From Bolinopsis microptera (taxonomy: Eukaryota; Ctenophora; Tentaculata; Lobata; Bolinopsidae): a stretch of 64,000 nt of DNA. Positions 11,191 through 24,124 of the stretch are shown here, in pieces. A model generated the notes under the pieces. It was not told where the DNA came from, made no database searches, and saw nothing but the letters and a program-made list of their open reading frames with translations. Both the position numbers and the translations under genes were made by a program. The stretch spans positions 8,987,460-9,051,459 of the forward strand of contig NC_087083.1 in NCBI RefSeq assembly GCF_026151205.1, given 5' to 3'. Each line of letters starts with the position of its first letter. Position 1 is the stretch's first letter.

Positions 11191-14100
11191 CATTACCCTT
11201 ATACTCTTATATTAACGGTTAAAGTTCACAGACGGGTACTATAATGTTAGGGCAATAACAGAGCTATAATGTTTAAGTTAGACCTCACAGAAACTTTATG
11301 AACGCAACCCCATTTAGCAAGACCTCGCTAATGCACTATTTTGTCTATTATTTGGGTATAAACACTACGCAATACTCTAATGGACCACCAAATATGGTAA
11401 AAATGAAATTTCAGAACTTTTATTTATCGTAAAGTAGTTTCTTAAACAACAAACACGATATAAGCTTAGGTTGAAAGCATGTGGAGATGAAACGATCATT
11501 AAATAGTTACGCAAGGTACTGAACTTTACTAAGTTTAACATTTTATGTCGCTCAAGGTAAACGCTAAATATATTAGTAATATAATAGTATATAATGACAA
11601 TATAATATAATAGTAATATAATTAGTAATATAATATATACTTGAGAGTGTGGCTGCTATTATATTGTTAGCGCTGAGTGGTGATCTACTCCAGCTCAGTA
11701 CAATTCCTTATAATTACTGATATTTTATGTCTATATTCAGGCTCTAGGCAGCCTGGCAGCTGCAATTGGAATCTGGCAGCTGGTTCTCTCAACATTTCTG
11801 TAGTTAGCTTTATCTACGTTGAAAGATTAAAGAGAGAAAATATTTCTAATCACCAAAATCTGGCCTCTTTTTAAATTAATAACTCTCTCAGTTTTATGCA
11901 ACTCCGGGTATACTCCAATGATCTATTTAATTGGAAAATTTTTTAATTTAATTTAATCGTATTTAAGTTAATTAATTAATACTACTCATATTCAAATTCC
12001 TAGAAGCTTCTCAAGGTAAATTCCTAGAAGCATGATTCCTCTTTTTAAATGGAAATTCCTAGAGGCTTGTTTCCTCCTTCCCAAAGTGCATTTCAGTCAT
12101 AAGTGGTCCCAGACCGTCCGATATAGAACAAACTAATAACAAAGTACTACATTCGGCAGATTATCAAGGCAATAATAGGTACAGGACTGCAGACTAAATT
12201 TTAATACGGAATAAGGAGCAACCTGTTCGCAATAAGAATAATAGAGGCACAGAATAGTTAGGAACCTGTGCAGTACAGGAATAGAACACCTCTCAATAAA
12301 GGTGTTTAGAATTTTGCCTTTTGATCAGTCATAAAAATGAAAAAATAGGAAATCAAAATTGTCTAGATCATAGATTATCTAGAAAGTCTAGATAACGGGA
12401 AAAAGATTATCTATTTATCTAGGCGAGTTGATAATAATGGAAACCCTAGTCGGCACAGGCGTAATGTGCCAGTACGAGATACACAACACCTCTCTGTATA
12501 CAGCTCTGTATACAGCTCTGCTTGTGCCTCCCTTGGAATGTACTAGTAGTATTAACACTCAGCAAGGTTTTTGTAATTAATTAACTGATATATAGCTTAT
12601 AATATATAATATATGTAATATATAATGTAAGTTGTAGTGAAGACCGTGGGTGAATCCGTTATGGATTCGTCCGGGTGTTTGAGTAACGTACTATGTACGG
12701 ACTTTATTATACTTGTTTTTAATGCTCCTTTATAATGGCTGCTCCTTCAAAGTTTATAAAGTCATCTACAAGAGATAAAAACAGGATTAAAGCTGAATAT
12801 TACGTTTAATCAAATAGATTCAGTTGGCATAACAATGTCACGAATATAAAGTATGTTATTCGCTAATAGCTTTATCATGTTTATTCCGTCACGTGATTAA
12901 AATGAGCTGCTATGGTTAAGTTATGTTGTGATTAAGTGGGAAAAAATAATAAAAAGAATGAACTCATTTCATTAGAGGTGACTTTTATTTTTATATAAAT
13001 CAAGGGATCGCCATATGACTATGAGCTGTTATATCTGTATTTAAAAAAACATGCTACCGTTAAAAATAAGAGTCACGTTTTATTAAATAGTTAAATTTGC
13101 CTCATATATCAAAGGATCGTCAAAATCTAGCAACGTACCTGGGTGATCCTTTTACTTCTTTGAACTTAATAAATCGACAAATACCGTAAAACCATAAAAG
13201 ACAGCTTTAACGTAAGAATTCTGCATTTATTTAACTACAGAGACCCACTAAATATAAGAGCACTAATACTTCATAACAATTAATTTAGCTTGTTCCATAT
13301 GAGCTTTTCTAGTGACTTAGTGACAGTACTGACAGCTGTAGAGACAGTTCAGCACGTACATTATTAACAAATCACTGAATTTGATGAAGTCGCAGCCACT
13401 TCAGGGGGTACAGTAAATCGATAAATTCGAAGTCAATATTATATTTCGACTATATGTATAATCCAGCGGACCCGAATTGTAAGCAGTTTTTATCAAGTTA
13501 ACATCCGCACAAAACAATTGGTATTTGGTAATTAAGAAATGAAGCTGATGGTCAGGATCGAGGTAGCACTAATCAGTCACAGGACAATGTGTTCATTAGA
13601 CATGCACCTTACAGCTTACCTTGTATCGCCAACAAATCAATCATCATATTAAAGTGCTGAAAATGAACGAATAGTCATGACAATGACATGAATCTCCAAT
13701 TGCAAAGCTGCATGTCACCGTGCATGAATTGATCGTGAAAATGAATGTAGAAGTCACATCAATTGTCAATGCGTCAACGATAAATAGCTCACAGTAGATC
13801 TGCAGCTGTTGTGTGAAACTTGAAGATTAATGAAGTGCATGGGAAGTTAAGATTGGATCTCAGATCCGTGTCTTTGTTTTTTGTGGACCCGCACAGCAGC
13901 TGGTGCTCCTAATTCACCGTGCACACCTGCGTTAGATGGAATAGTCATGATAGACTAAGAATAGATTTGGAGCTGTTTATGCCCTGGAAAAATTTTAAAT
14001 GCAGACGTTTGGCCTTGGGTCTCTTTTCAACCGTCAGAGGAGTTAATCTAGCAAACGACAGCTAACCCTTTCCTGATTTATCCAGCGGAAATATGCTGCT

Positions 14101-15190
14101 TCAAACTCCCGTAAATTAGAACCACAATGAACGGAGGTACATTCTGTATAGCTTGTAGTAATGGTTATCTTATGTGTGCGTGGTCAAACGCACAGAGAAA
14201 ATGAAACGAGAACTGCTCGCCACTCGATCATTTTGCTAGGCCGTTCCAAAGTTTAGACACGACAGCCCCGCATTTAATCTGATAGATTTATGAAGGAGCA
14301 CTCCGCATTTATGTTTAAACACTTCAAGACATTGACGAGTTTTTATTCCTCGAACTGAAAGAAAAATAAGAAAAGGAAAAATGTCTATTGAGAGGAATAA
14401 ACAACTTATGATGCTTGACACAAACAAGCAAACAATCAAATAATAAGCTTGTTGTAAATGAAAACAAGATGACTCAGCAAGATGACTCAGCACGCGAATC
14501 AGCATTTTGAGACCACGTGACTGCACCGAGGTGTACATAAGCAAAATAATTATGTTTTGGATTATTTCTTCGCTGAAGTTTCTCGATAAATGGTTATTCA
14601 GCGCAACATCTTCAACTTATAACTGAGTCAACGTATTTCAAAGTTTGCAAAAATGGACACACAGGAAGCGATTCAATCTAAGATCAAAAGTTTTTTAATT
14701 TTGATATGAGCTACACGATTTTTGATGGAATTAGAATTAGAACCAGAACGCAGTCACGTTAAACGATTTAAATGTAAGATAGACCGAACTATGTGATCAC
14801 ACTTATAAACTGGGGCCCAAAGTAACAATATCGTTGATATGACGTCGTTGTATTGATATCTTTGTACTACCGCAAAAATCTGGCCTTTAAAATTTGAGCT
14901 TTTAGTGCGATTCGATTATAACAATTCGAGCTATCAAATACCAGCTTCTCTTTGGTTAAGTGTAGACTAAAAGAAAATACTTTCAGCACAGGCATATCAG
15001 TCTGGATTACCAAACACAAGCAAATAGTGGAATATTGAAAGCAAATAGTGGAATATTGAGCACACCGTTACAGTGGTGTTAGAATAGTGGTAAAATGGTG
15101 CTGCAGCCCAGTGCTCTGTCTTTGTCAATTAGCGGAGTGGCACCCGGATACGAGGGAGAAGAGAGAGAAGAGACAGCTTTTGCACTGGTG
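11191..15190. other. Intergenic AT-rich DNA, no gene recognised
   Basis: No exon chain or long frame could be supported. Small items are a 47-codon frame at 12437-12580 beginning METLVGTGVMCQYE, and an acceptor-like CAG at 11740 followed by a hydrophobic 20-residue frame ALGSLAAAIGIWQLVL to a stop; both are too isolated to call. Confidence 0.5.
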
Positions 15191-15206
15191 CTTACTACTT
15201 GTAGAG

Positions 15207-15230
15207 AAACGGGGGGGGGGGGGGGGGGGC
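15207..15230. repeat. Poly-G tract
   Basis: An uninterrupted run of about 20 G on the plus strand. Similar runs lie at 26211-26231 and 35860-35878. Such tracts can form G-quadruplexes and are assembly-error prone. Confidence 0.9.
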
Positions 15231-15913
15231 TATAAATTTTTGATAATTTTAGGCTGAAATTGTTTAAAGTATGGTCACCCCCGGCCTCTTCAGCTCTACC
15301 AACTAATAAATTCTACTCAACTTTTACTCAATAATTATTGAACACAGTCACATCTAAGTTGGTGTGCTGAACCACTTGGATTGGCTTTCTCTTTCGACTT
15401 GCTAGTGTAAATAATCATGGCAGGATGGTGATGCGATGATAAATCCTAATTAAGACAATTACCTTATTAACTAATTAAGGCAACAGAAGGTAGCTATTGG
15501 AGAGCTGGACTCTGATTAGCAGAACAGGTAACCATAGTAACCATAGTAATAGTGGAATTGTTAGTGGTGAGCGGTGTAGTCATCATGATGACTGGTCATT
15601 CGTTATACTTATAACTACTACTAGGATCAAGGTATCAACTCGTGCGTGGTATGTTTAGTATTTGCCAATCAAACAACCTGCGTATTTCTATCTACTATTG
15701 CCTGTCAGCGAGGAATTCATTTAGCTTAGGAAGATATTGAACATGATACTGAAGGATTTAATTCAATCACAGACATAAATTCTAGGGATTGGTACAGCAG
15801 TCCCACGGTACAAGAAACCTTATTTTGATCAGAATTGGGAGTAGCCACTGAGTTAAAATATTTCACTTTCACAAACCGAATACTGACAAGCAGTGCCAGG
15901 AACCTTCAGAATG

Positions 15914-16092
15914 GTCACTATCACGTGACGTCATCACACTATCACATGACGTCATCACACTATCACGTGACGTCATCACACTATCACATGACGTCATCAC
16001 ACTATCACGTGACGTCATCACACTATCACGTGACGTCATCACACTATCACATGACGTCATCACACTATCACGTGACGTCATCACACTATCAC
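15914..16092. repeat. 21-bp array of fused E-box and CRE motifs
   Basis: Eight units of CACTATCAC(G/A)TGACGTCATCA stand exactly 21 bp apart (15916 to 16084). Each carries a CACGTG or CACATG E-box overlapping a perfect TGACGTCA cAMP-response element; the E-box centre reads G,A,G,A,G,G,A,G. Two rotations of DNA helix per unit would put all sites on one face. Open frames here are repeat artefacts. Confidence 0.93.
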
Positions 16093-16744
16093 TAACTTGG
16101 GGTGGTAAAAGGTGGGACCTCAAGTCATATATAAACAGAATTACCAACACCATCACCAACATCACAACTGACTGATCGTAGGTATTTCAGTGGCATTTCT
16201 AATTCTATATTTGGTTAGCTATTAAATGAGGGTACAAGAATATGTGATATTTTCGAAGCAATGATCATACATTTAATGAATAGTGGATACAGCATTCTCA
16301 CAGTATAGGAAACGCCTTAGAACGCGCGAAAGTGGAGCAGGAAAGCTACAGATATTGGTATGATCAACACCTAAAGTAACCTAAAGTATTCTCCAATCTC
16401 CACATCTCAACAAGAAGCTGATAGTGATACTGTTCATTCAACCACGTGGTCAACATAAATCGGGGGCCAAGCATATTGAGAGGCAGTAAAACGATCAGAC
16501 TGCGATAAATGGGGACTTGCCACCCCATGGCAACATTAAAATATACCGATTCTGTTACATCGCTTCCTAAAATGATTTGCTATTCAGTGGTGTTGAAATA
16601 TTAAAACTATGTGATACGAATGCCAAATAAAAGAAAGCACGCGTAACGTAATATTTCGAATTAACTGCAGCTAAATAATTACCGCTTGGCAGGTGTGTTG
16701 TATCCCAGTATAATTTTAGATCCAGCCGACTGTTCTGGAAACAG

Positions 16745-16870
16745 CTGTGGATATAGCCCCACGTGACAACCCACGTGATAGTCTGAGGCACGTGGTATTA
16801 TAAAATTACCATATAAGGAATATAGCCCCCACGTGACCAGGTTATAATACCACGTGGCAGTCACGTGATT
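16745..16870. promoter_or_regulatory. Cluster of six E-boxes around a CArG box in a short inverted repeat
   Basis: CACGTG occurs six times in about 110 bp. A perfect CArG box CCATATAAGG lies at 16809-16818, and CACGTGGTATTATA before it is the inverse of TATAATACCACGTG after it, so the segment can fold into a hairpin with the CArG box in the loop. CArG is the site of SRF-type MADS factors and CACGTG of bHLH-ZIP factors. Activity is inferred only from motif identity. Confidence 0.5.
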
Positions 16871-18275
16871 AACTTCATCTTACTTTGTACTTTATAATTT
16901 TGGTGGTAAATGTTGGTGGAGATGTGATAATTTAGTCTAGGATAAAGATAAGATCTGAGGAGAGATGTGTCTTCCTCGGCTCCTGAGAGAAGACAAAACC
17001 GTCTCTTAAAGAGTTCGGGAGAAATATATTTATTTCCTAAAGAGTGAAACTGAAGGAGATAGATGTGTCTCTACCAGAAGTTGATAAACGCGACAATATA
17101 CATCGCATGCCAGATATATTAAACACGCAGATGCCAGGGTATATCAACATTACTTTATCCTGAAGAGAAAAGGAATCACATTTGTCTTCTAGGGCGACAA
17201 GGAGACGTCTTAAGTTGACAGGTGCACTGTGAGCAGGCCTTGTTAAACTTTCAGCTAGATTTACAGATCTGTTTAATCACCAATAGCGCAGCCTCTCCGA
17301 CGCTAACTTAAATATTAAAATAAGTGTAACGTTAAACAGGCTGAGGTAATGCTGGTTGTAAATTTAATAAAAGCTGCTTAATTTAGAGCTAATTATTTGT
17401 AGATGGTAAGGTTGTGCGATTACCTCATCTAATTTAACTTTTAAGTAGTACTAGTATTTAGTTATAATATCACTCTTAGTAAACGAACGCTGCTAACTGC
17501 TTGCAGAGTTACGCCAGCCCCCGTAAAGTTTAAAGTTACAGCTTTACAGTTACAGTTACAGACTGATTCAAATATTACATAGCGTACTATATATATATTA
17601 TTATATATAAACTATATATATATTACATAGCGTACTATATAGTATTAGTTTTGGGTCTTCATAACGGCTTATCAAGGAGGGGGGAGGGGGTAAGAATCGC
17701 ATAATTGATCACGTAATACTAATATTATTAGTAATACAAGCTTTAATAATAATTGGACAAAAAGAAATAAAAATATCATAATGGTACGCCTGATCCACCA
17801 TTTTCTACCAGTATCTATAATTATCACGGGCATGGCAGGTCAGTTGCCATTACCATAACAACACACTGATACAGTGTCAGTACTGGATTCAATTTCCCCG
17901 TATAAATCATACAATATAAACGTCTTTCAAGATCATTACTTCAAAAACCAGGTCAATGAACATTGAACACCAATAAATATTCCAATAACAGAGAGAATCC
18001 TGGAGTTATAAATATAATGGCACATTCAAAAAACCCTATCGATCATTCCTTTTTCGACTGCTTAAATTGATTCACTGATAAATGGTAACGTGCATTAATA
18101 TGTAAGTGATCTTGCTTTAAAAAATCAACACTGCAGCTTGTAAATTCGCATTGTGATGTCGTAACATGAACATCCGATACATAATAAGATAGTAGCTTAG
18201 CAAAACCGTGAACTCGGCCGGCGCCGCGCAAGTTTGAAATTGGGTAAACGCTATATAATACTGTATAGTTGATAT
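16871..18275. other. Intergenic DNA, nothing supported
   Basis: AT-rich sequence with a short palindromic AT run at 17583-17645 (ATATATATTATTATATATAA type) and a G-rich stretch near 17680. No exon chain was found. Confidence 0.5.
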
Positions 18276-19030
18276 TATAAACCCCTCCGGGATAGAATAA
18301 GATTCTGATAATCCCGGCTCCCGCTAAATAGATTCTGATAATCCCGGCTCCCGCTGTTAGTTTTTTCCCGCTGAATAAATAACCCCGGCACAGCTTTTAT
18401 AATCCCGCCCCGCTAATTTGGCTCAACAAGATTTGTTTTGTTTTGACATTCCATGAGAATTTCAACCGCGTACAGTCACGTGTTTTGATGACGTGTATCA
18501 CGTGACTAACTACTACGACGCGCATTGGTAAAAAATGTCACGTGACCTATGGCTTAACGTAAGAACTATAAATACACTCGATCTACGTATCGGTCTAATT
18601 GCAGGCGCTGGCAAAACTCCAGCACACTGCTTACATTACTTAAACTCTTACATTAATTGGACCAGTTCCAAAACTTGTCTCGACGGTTACATTTGATTTT
18701 GTCCGGTTCGATTAATTTTGTCGTGTTTGATATAAGCCATGTATTATAGTCGTCTACTTTGATAAACTTCATGACACGATATCATTATTAGCTTTTATCG
18801 CTTGCCAGGCTTAACTCGACGCCCCTTATCGATATTCATATTCATTCAACGTTCTGACTGAGGAATAATGTTTAGATATAACGCCAATTTCAAAAGTCAT
18901 AGTACCTTAGTTGTATTTATTTGGTAGTCCCCAATTCCATTTCATATTTTCCATAATGATCTCATATAGCTATATTTAAGAGTAAAATGTCAAATTTGTT
19001 GGTCCTAGCACTAACCCGGAGGGGTTTATA
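18276..19030. mobile_element. Foldback/MITE-like element with 16-bp perfect inverted ends
   Basis: TATAAACCCCTCCGGG at 18276-18291 is exactly inverted at 19015-19030. Near the left end GATTCTGATAATCCCGGCTC is tandemly repeated. The interior (about 720 bp) has no transposase frame, so it would be non-autonomous. No clear target duplication was identified. Confidence 0.6.
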
Positions 19031-19226
19031 ACACATAACACCGGCACGCTTAAGTTATATTAAAATAACCCCTCGTGCTAAAGCACGTCGGGGTTATTTT
19101 CATAATATTAATAATCCCTCGTGCTTCGCACTCGAAATTATTATAAACTTTTCCCGCGCGTCGCGGGAAAAATTGAAATATAATCCCTGCGCATGCCGGG
19201 GTTATGTGTGTTATATACTATATTAA
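19026..19226. mobile_element. 200-bp foldback element containing three internal hairpins
   Basis: Outer arms ATAACACATAACACCGGCA and TGCCGGGGTTATGTGTGTTAT pair with each other. Inside are a near-perfect palindrome (AAAATAACCCCTCGTGCT, AA, then its complement, about 19062-19098), a second around CCTCGTGCTTCGCAC, and a third TTTTCCCGCGCGTCGCGGGAAAA. It abuts the previous element and shares CCCC/GGGG end motifs. Confidence 0.6.
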
Positions 19227-19230
19227 TATA

Positions 19231-21600
19231 ATAATTCAAGAGACGTACACTTCGAATTGACACACGCTGTATAACTATACCTCTTTTTGCGCGCGAAGCA
19301 AACTTCGAACTGTGCACGGTTTAAATTTTAATTATATTTATATAAACGACTCAGATTATGCACGGTTCAACAGTTTTCACAAACACTATAACATTCAACC
19401 GTGCGAAGTTGAAACTGTGAATCGTAACCGATATGGTTCACAAGCCAACAAGTTACAAGTACCGTGAAAACCACGATCGAGTACCGTGAGCCAGAGACTA
19501 GCAAGCTAGCAAGCCGTGAGCCATTACGTTGGGCTAATACTAATATCAATAGTAATAAGTTACTGCTAACTCACAGTCACATGAGCTAACACTTAAAACT
19601 TACTATATCAATATAACTTGCTACATCTAGACGTGCTACATGAGCTAGTATATTACTATAGTATTAGTAGTACCACAGCTGCTGCTCATTCCATTGACGC
19701 GTATGCGTCTAGTTTACAGTTTACTGTTATACTCTTTGATATGCCGAAGAGAAGATTAGTTAACATATAAGTAATAATTAATAATTAAGAGAGCAAATGT
19801 GGACTTTATTATACTAGTATATTATATTATTATATTTTATTATACTAGAGTGTAGAGGTAAGTAAATTGTTACAGCTGTGAACATGTCAATTGTCAATTG
19901 TCAAGGTTAAGTGTGTAATATCTATCAGAGATAAAACAAGATCAATGGACATCTTCATCATCATAACATGTTATTGTTACCTTGTTGTGTTGTGTGTAGA
20001 AGAAGCCGCATAATAAATGGAAAGTATCAACGCACAAAAGGGTTTAAATTTTTAAATCTCTTAAGAATGAACTAAACTAAAGAAATAAAATTGTTACAAC
20101 TTTGAGCAGTTTAATGTTTAATATCTTATGCAACGTGGATCACAAACTGGAAACTAACAGTATTACTATTAGTAACCATAGCTAGTAACCATGGTTACCA
20201 TTACAGTAACCATATAGTAACCATGTTGATCTACATAAATGACAGCGAGGATGATTATAAAAGGAACGTGAGTGGAGTTTAATTTTAAATCTTTAAATCT
20301 GATCTAGACGAGGGCCAAGCAATTAAAGGAGACACGGGTTGCTAGTAAACGTGCGTTGCTAGGAGACGCAGGTATGTCATTATGGTGTCACTTGATGAAT
20401 ACAGGAATAATTGACACTGCAGTGAGTATGTTACTGATGCTCGAATAGTCGAATCTGCAGACTGATTTCAAATTATATGCATGAATTAGATGAATTATGC
20501 ACATAAATCATATTTATTTCTGCATTCAGCTGTTTCATTGTCCCTGAAGTTCTGTTGAAATTGTTGAACATTTAAATATTCATAATTACTTCTTATGTCT
20601 AATCGGTGTGGTTCAAAATCGATGCATATCGATAAAATTTACCCTGGGTCACGGGCACGCTTTATCATATCGCGGTACGTGTCAGGATCACAAAGAAATA
20701 ATAAATGATAAAATCGAAAATATTTCGTGCATGTATTTCGAATTATTCAGTGAGAATTTTAAGATAATCTGTAGCAAAAGTTTATTAATGCATTTTGCGG
20801 TGGAATTGAAAGAAATAATAAAATATAGAACTGAACATATTTCCTTGAATTTACTTCCAATTATTCAGCGAGAGTTTGTACCAAAAAGAGGTTGAATAAT
20901 GCATTTTGTGGTGCAAATAACTGGGATTAATTTCGAAAACACAAAATATGGCAGGCTTAAACAGAACTAATTCACAATAAACTCCTTAATACTTGTTTTT
21001 CCTTTGACAGTGAATTGCAAAGATGCGTGCTGGAAGGGCTTTGTGACAGTAAAGTTTTTAAAGTTCACCCGAGGTACTAGAATTACACGTGTGACGTGTG
21101 ACATTAAGTTGTGTGACGTGTGACAGTTGTGTGACAGTTGAAGCGACGTGTGACAGTTGAAACTACGTGATACACCAAAATACACATCCTTATTTCTTGA
21201 AGTTTAGTGTTTTTGCACTCCTAGTCTTATATCCTTTTAACCAATGGTGACCTTCATTCGAAAGATAAAATGACCATTCTCCCATAACCAAACCCGGTTA
21301 AAAAAACCCAATGTTAATTTCACCAAGCTCTCTAAAATCTGACTTGTGACGCTAAAATGTGACAGGTATACTCCAGCCCTAACACTTTAGTTTGATAACG
21401 ACGAATGATTGCGGAGGTTCGCACCCTCCCAAGGTTAATTGCCTGTTATTTGGAGGTGTGAGGCAGATTATCATTACGACACCTCTTTTAGCCCCCACTC
21501 CCTGCAGTAGTGATCCTAACGAGCCCAGGCTACGCGCTAATTACAAACCATTAGGCTGCTGTAATAGGTTTATAATTATAAGATTCACAGCTCTTCAGGA
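19231..21600. other. Intergenic DNA, no gene recognised
   Basis: A 95-codon frame at 20608-20895 contains two related copies of an AAAGAAATAATAAA-to-ATTATTCAG segment and no recognisable domain, so it is not called. X-box-like GTAACCAT motifs cluster at 20168-20226. Short CGTGTGACA repeats occur at about 21090-21150. Confidence 0.5.
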
Positions 21601-21671
21601 TGGAGGATTAAGCTTATTGTGCTTAATATGTGATCCTTGTAACAATTAATCGGATTAATCAATATACACCT

Positions 21672-21691
21672 CCTTATATGGCCATCACGTG
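21672..21691. promoter_or_regulatory. CArG box plus E-box composite
   Basis: CCTTATATGG, a 4-bp spacer (CCAT) and CACGTG. The same arrangement with spacer GCAT occurs at 22728-22747 (inverted), 23520-23539, 23706-23725 and 24679-24698, with a longer spacer at 27084-27110. Confidence 0.6.
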
Positions 21692-21824
21692 TTCAATTCA
21701 ATATTGAACTGAGTCTAGTATTATCCCCATAAAATAAGTCGAATTTATTGCAGATTTTCGCAAAAAAGATTCGAGGCAAGTTGCATAGTTGATAATCAAA
21801 ACATCTGAGGGGGTAAAATAGTAA

Positions 21825-22189
21825 CAAATTCTAATGAAAAAAGTGCGGACAGTGAGGGAGAAATGTTCGGCAAGTCGGAAGAACCAGGAGGACAGACAGG
21901 AAATAACGAAGAATTTAATCTTACGGTAAAATATTCAGTCTGACATGTTGGGATTAAATGGCAAAGACTTATTCTACGAATATGTCCAGCCGAAAGTTCG
22001 TAACAAAAACGATGGTCGGAAGAAATTAAATAAGTAAATGCCAGCGAGCACTTATTATTATCTGGTAAAACACACCTTAAATACCGGCCAATATTGACAT
22101 TATCACGTGACAAAAACCAGCCAATCAGGGGCCAGCATCCTTAGTCACGTGATACATTTCCACCAATAATGCAGCAGCTGGAGTGCCCA
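21825..22189. repeat. Copy 1 of a 365-bp dispersed duplication with CCAAT and E-boxes
   Basis: This segment (from CAAATTCTAATGAAAAAAG to CAGCTGGAGTGCCCA) is repeated at 24252-24621 with only small differences; the last ~75 bp recur a third time at 26970-27042. It carries CCAATCAG, TCACGTGA and CACCAATAAT motifs. The minus-strand frames in both copies are the same short ORF and are not supported as genes. Confidence 0.9.
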
Positions 22190-22270
22190 TAATTTGAGAA
22201 GCTGCTTGGAATTAGTCTCACGACTCACATTCAACAGACTCACATTCAACGTAAATGAGTGAAGTAGTAC

Positions 22271-23025
22271 AACACCGGTAACCATGGTAACCATGGTAAC
22301 TATGGGCCATAGTTACCATGGTAACTCTAACTCTATCACGGTGCGTGTCGAAGGGCTGCAATTAATAATATTAAATACAGCTTTAATAATACATAATTAC
22401 AATAATTACAAGGTCACCTACTGAATGGGTCTAAGTATTTGGTATTGGGCATATTCTTGAAAAATATAGAAATATTATTAAACAGTTCAGTTGGACTATG
22501 TAATTATGCCCCAATTATACGCTTTCATAATGCTAGGAGTACAATTAACGCTGGGTTTAACAGGGAACACTAATTATTAATTACAGCTTTCGTTTTCACT
22601 TTATAACAAAACATCTAATCACTGACTCTGTAATAGAACACCGGTAACCATAGTAACCAACCTCTTACCACGTGTTTAACTCTACTGGTAACTTTAGACA
22701 CGTGACATTCTCAGTTATTTAATAAAACACGTGATGCCCATATAAGGTACCACTTATAATCAGAACCTAATCCCACCAGGTGAATTGTTTTCCTGGCGTA
22801 AATATTATAAAATTGCAGACCTTCTGATTTTGGATTTCTGTAAAGTTTCAACTGGCTTGAAATTGGAAGTTTATTCGTTTAGAAGTACCAGACAGTAAAG
22901 CTGGTCTAAACGTTTCTGTAGAATTTGTTCAGACAGTAAAAATAAAACACTCGAATAATGTGTGTAAACTTTATTTAGTTAAACGTCAAAAAAGTAGAAC
23001 AACACCAGTAACCATGGTAACTACG
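22271..23025. promoter_or_regulatory. Three X-box-like motif clusters about 365 bp apart
   Basis: AACACC(G/A)GTAACCAT(G/A)GTAAC starts at 22271, 22637 and 23001. The first cluster continues to a perfect X-box GTTACCATGGTAAC near 22313-22326. The consensus GTNRCC-(N)-RGYAAC is bound by RFX factors. Related words occur at 15530-15548 and 20168-20226. Function is inferred only from motif identity. Confidence 0.45.
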
Positions 23026-23519
23026 TACAATTCAAATACCTGTAACTCTCTAAACATCAGAATAGCTACAAGGGTAACACAATAATATATCAAAGTTTCT
23101 GTATAATTTCAAGGAGGACGTAACACGGGTTTTAAGGCTACATTTTACACATCGCACCTTTGTGTTTTCAGATCAGTAACACACGTGACTAACTGCACGT
23201 GACAGATGCTGGAACCCTATGGTAGAATCCGGGGAAATACTAGGGATATTAGATGAATCTGTAAATAACTTAATCCCCACCTTGCTATACATTAATAATA
23301 TTAATAATGCGACACTCTCTTAGTTAAACTATGCGAAAAATTTCCCAAGCAGCATTATAAACGTTTCTCATATAGTGGGTACTAAATTTCGTAATTTAGA
23401 ATACATTTTCAATATTATATCGAACATCAGAATTCCGAAAAAAAATCACAATAAACTCTGGACATAAAAACTCCCAATTTCTATTTCCCGAATTGTATAT
23501 CGGAGTAACTGTGACATTA

Positions 23520-23725
23520 CCTTATATGGGCATCACGTGGTATAATATTTAAAGTATGTTATTACAAACCGATCTAATTGGCAGCAGGCAATAAAGACGT
23601 GACTATCTAAAGGTAGCCCTAACGTCCTAAACATAGCGTACAGTCCTCAGAGGTGGTTAAAACTTATCCCGTCTTAACAATGCCACACGTGGTATTTTGA
23701 CTTAACCTTATATGGGCATCACGTG
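23520..23725. promoter_or_regulatory. Two CArG-GCAT-E-box composites
   Basis: CCTTATATGG-GCAT-CACGTG is present at 23520-23539 and again at 23706-23725, the sequences around the two being otherwise different. Both members are perfect consensus sites (CC(A/T)6GG and CACGTG) at identical spacing. Confidence 0.6.
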
Positions 23726-24050
23726 GTTTACAAGATTCAACCCTCTAGGCGTTCTCAGAAATACAATCTTAATAAAAATCCGGCTTTACAAATTCATATC
23801 ATTAAGTGTCATGGATGAGCGTGATCAAGACAGATCTTAGGAAAATCACCCTAAAAATGTCACTACAAAAAGATATTATCTAAAAATCAACATCACTCAT
23901 AACTAATCATAATGATGAGGTCATTATGAACACCATTATTATGATCACAATTATGATTAATAAACAGTAACTGATAACCCAGACAACAAACATTGATCTT
24001 ACGAATATTCTGAATCTGACACAAAGTATTAAAAATATCATTATGTAGCC

Positions 24051-24124
24051 CACGTGATTATTTGGCCCACGTGATTATGTAGCCCACGTGATTATTAAGC
24101 ACACGTGATCATGTAGCCCACGTG
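24051..24124. repeat. Five E-boxes at exact 17-bp spacing
   Basis: CACGTG starts at 24051, 24068, 24085, 24102 and 24119. The 17-bp unit is CCCACGTGATTATGTAG with small variants, so the palindromic core has been preserved in all five units while spacers differ. Confidence 0.92.

Noticed and set aside
12437-12580. 47-codon ORF starting METLVGTGVMCQYE
   Set aside because: It is short, contains a tandem DNA repeat (TCTGTATACAGC) and has no family match known to me.
15835-16165. ORFs with YHVTSSH / SVMTSRD repeats
   Set aside because: They are products of the 21-bp E-box/CRE repeat with no independent coding evidence.
20608-20895. 95-codon plus ORF
   Set aside because: It contains an internal DNA duplication, has no recognisable domain and no splice partners.
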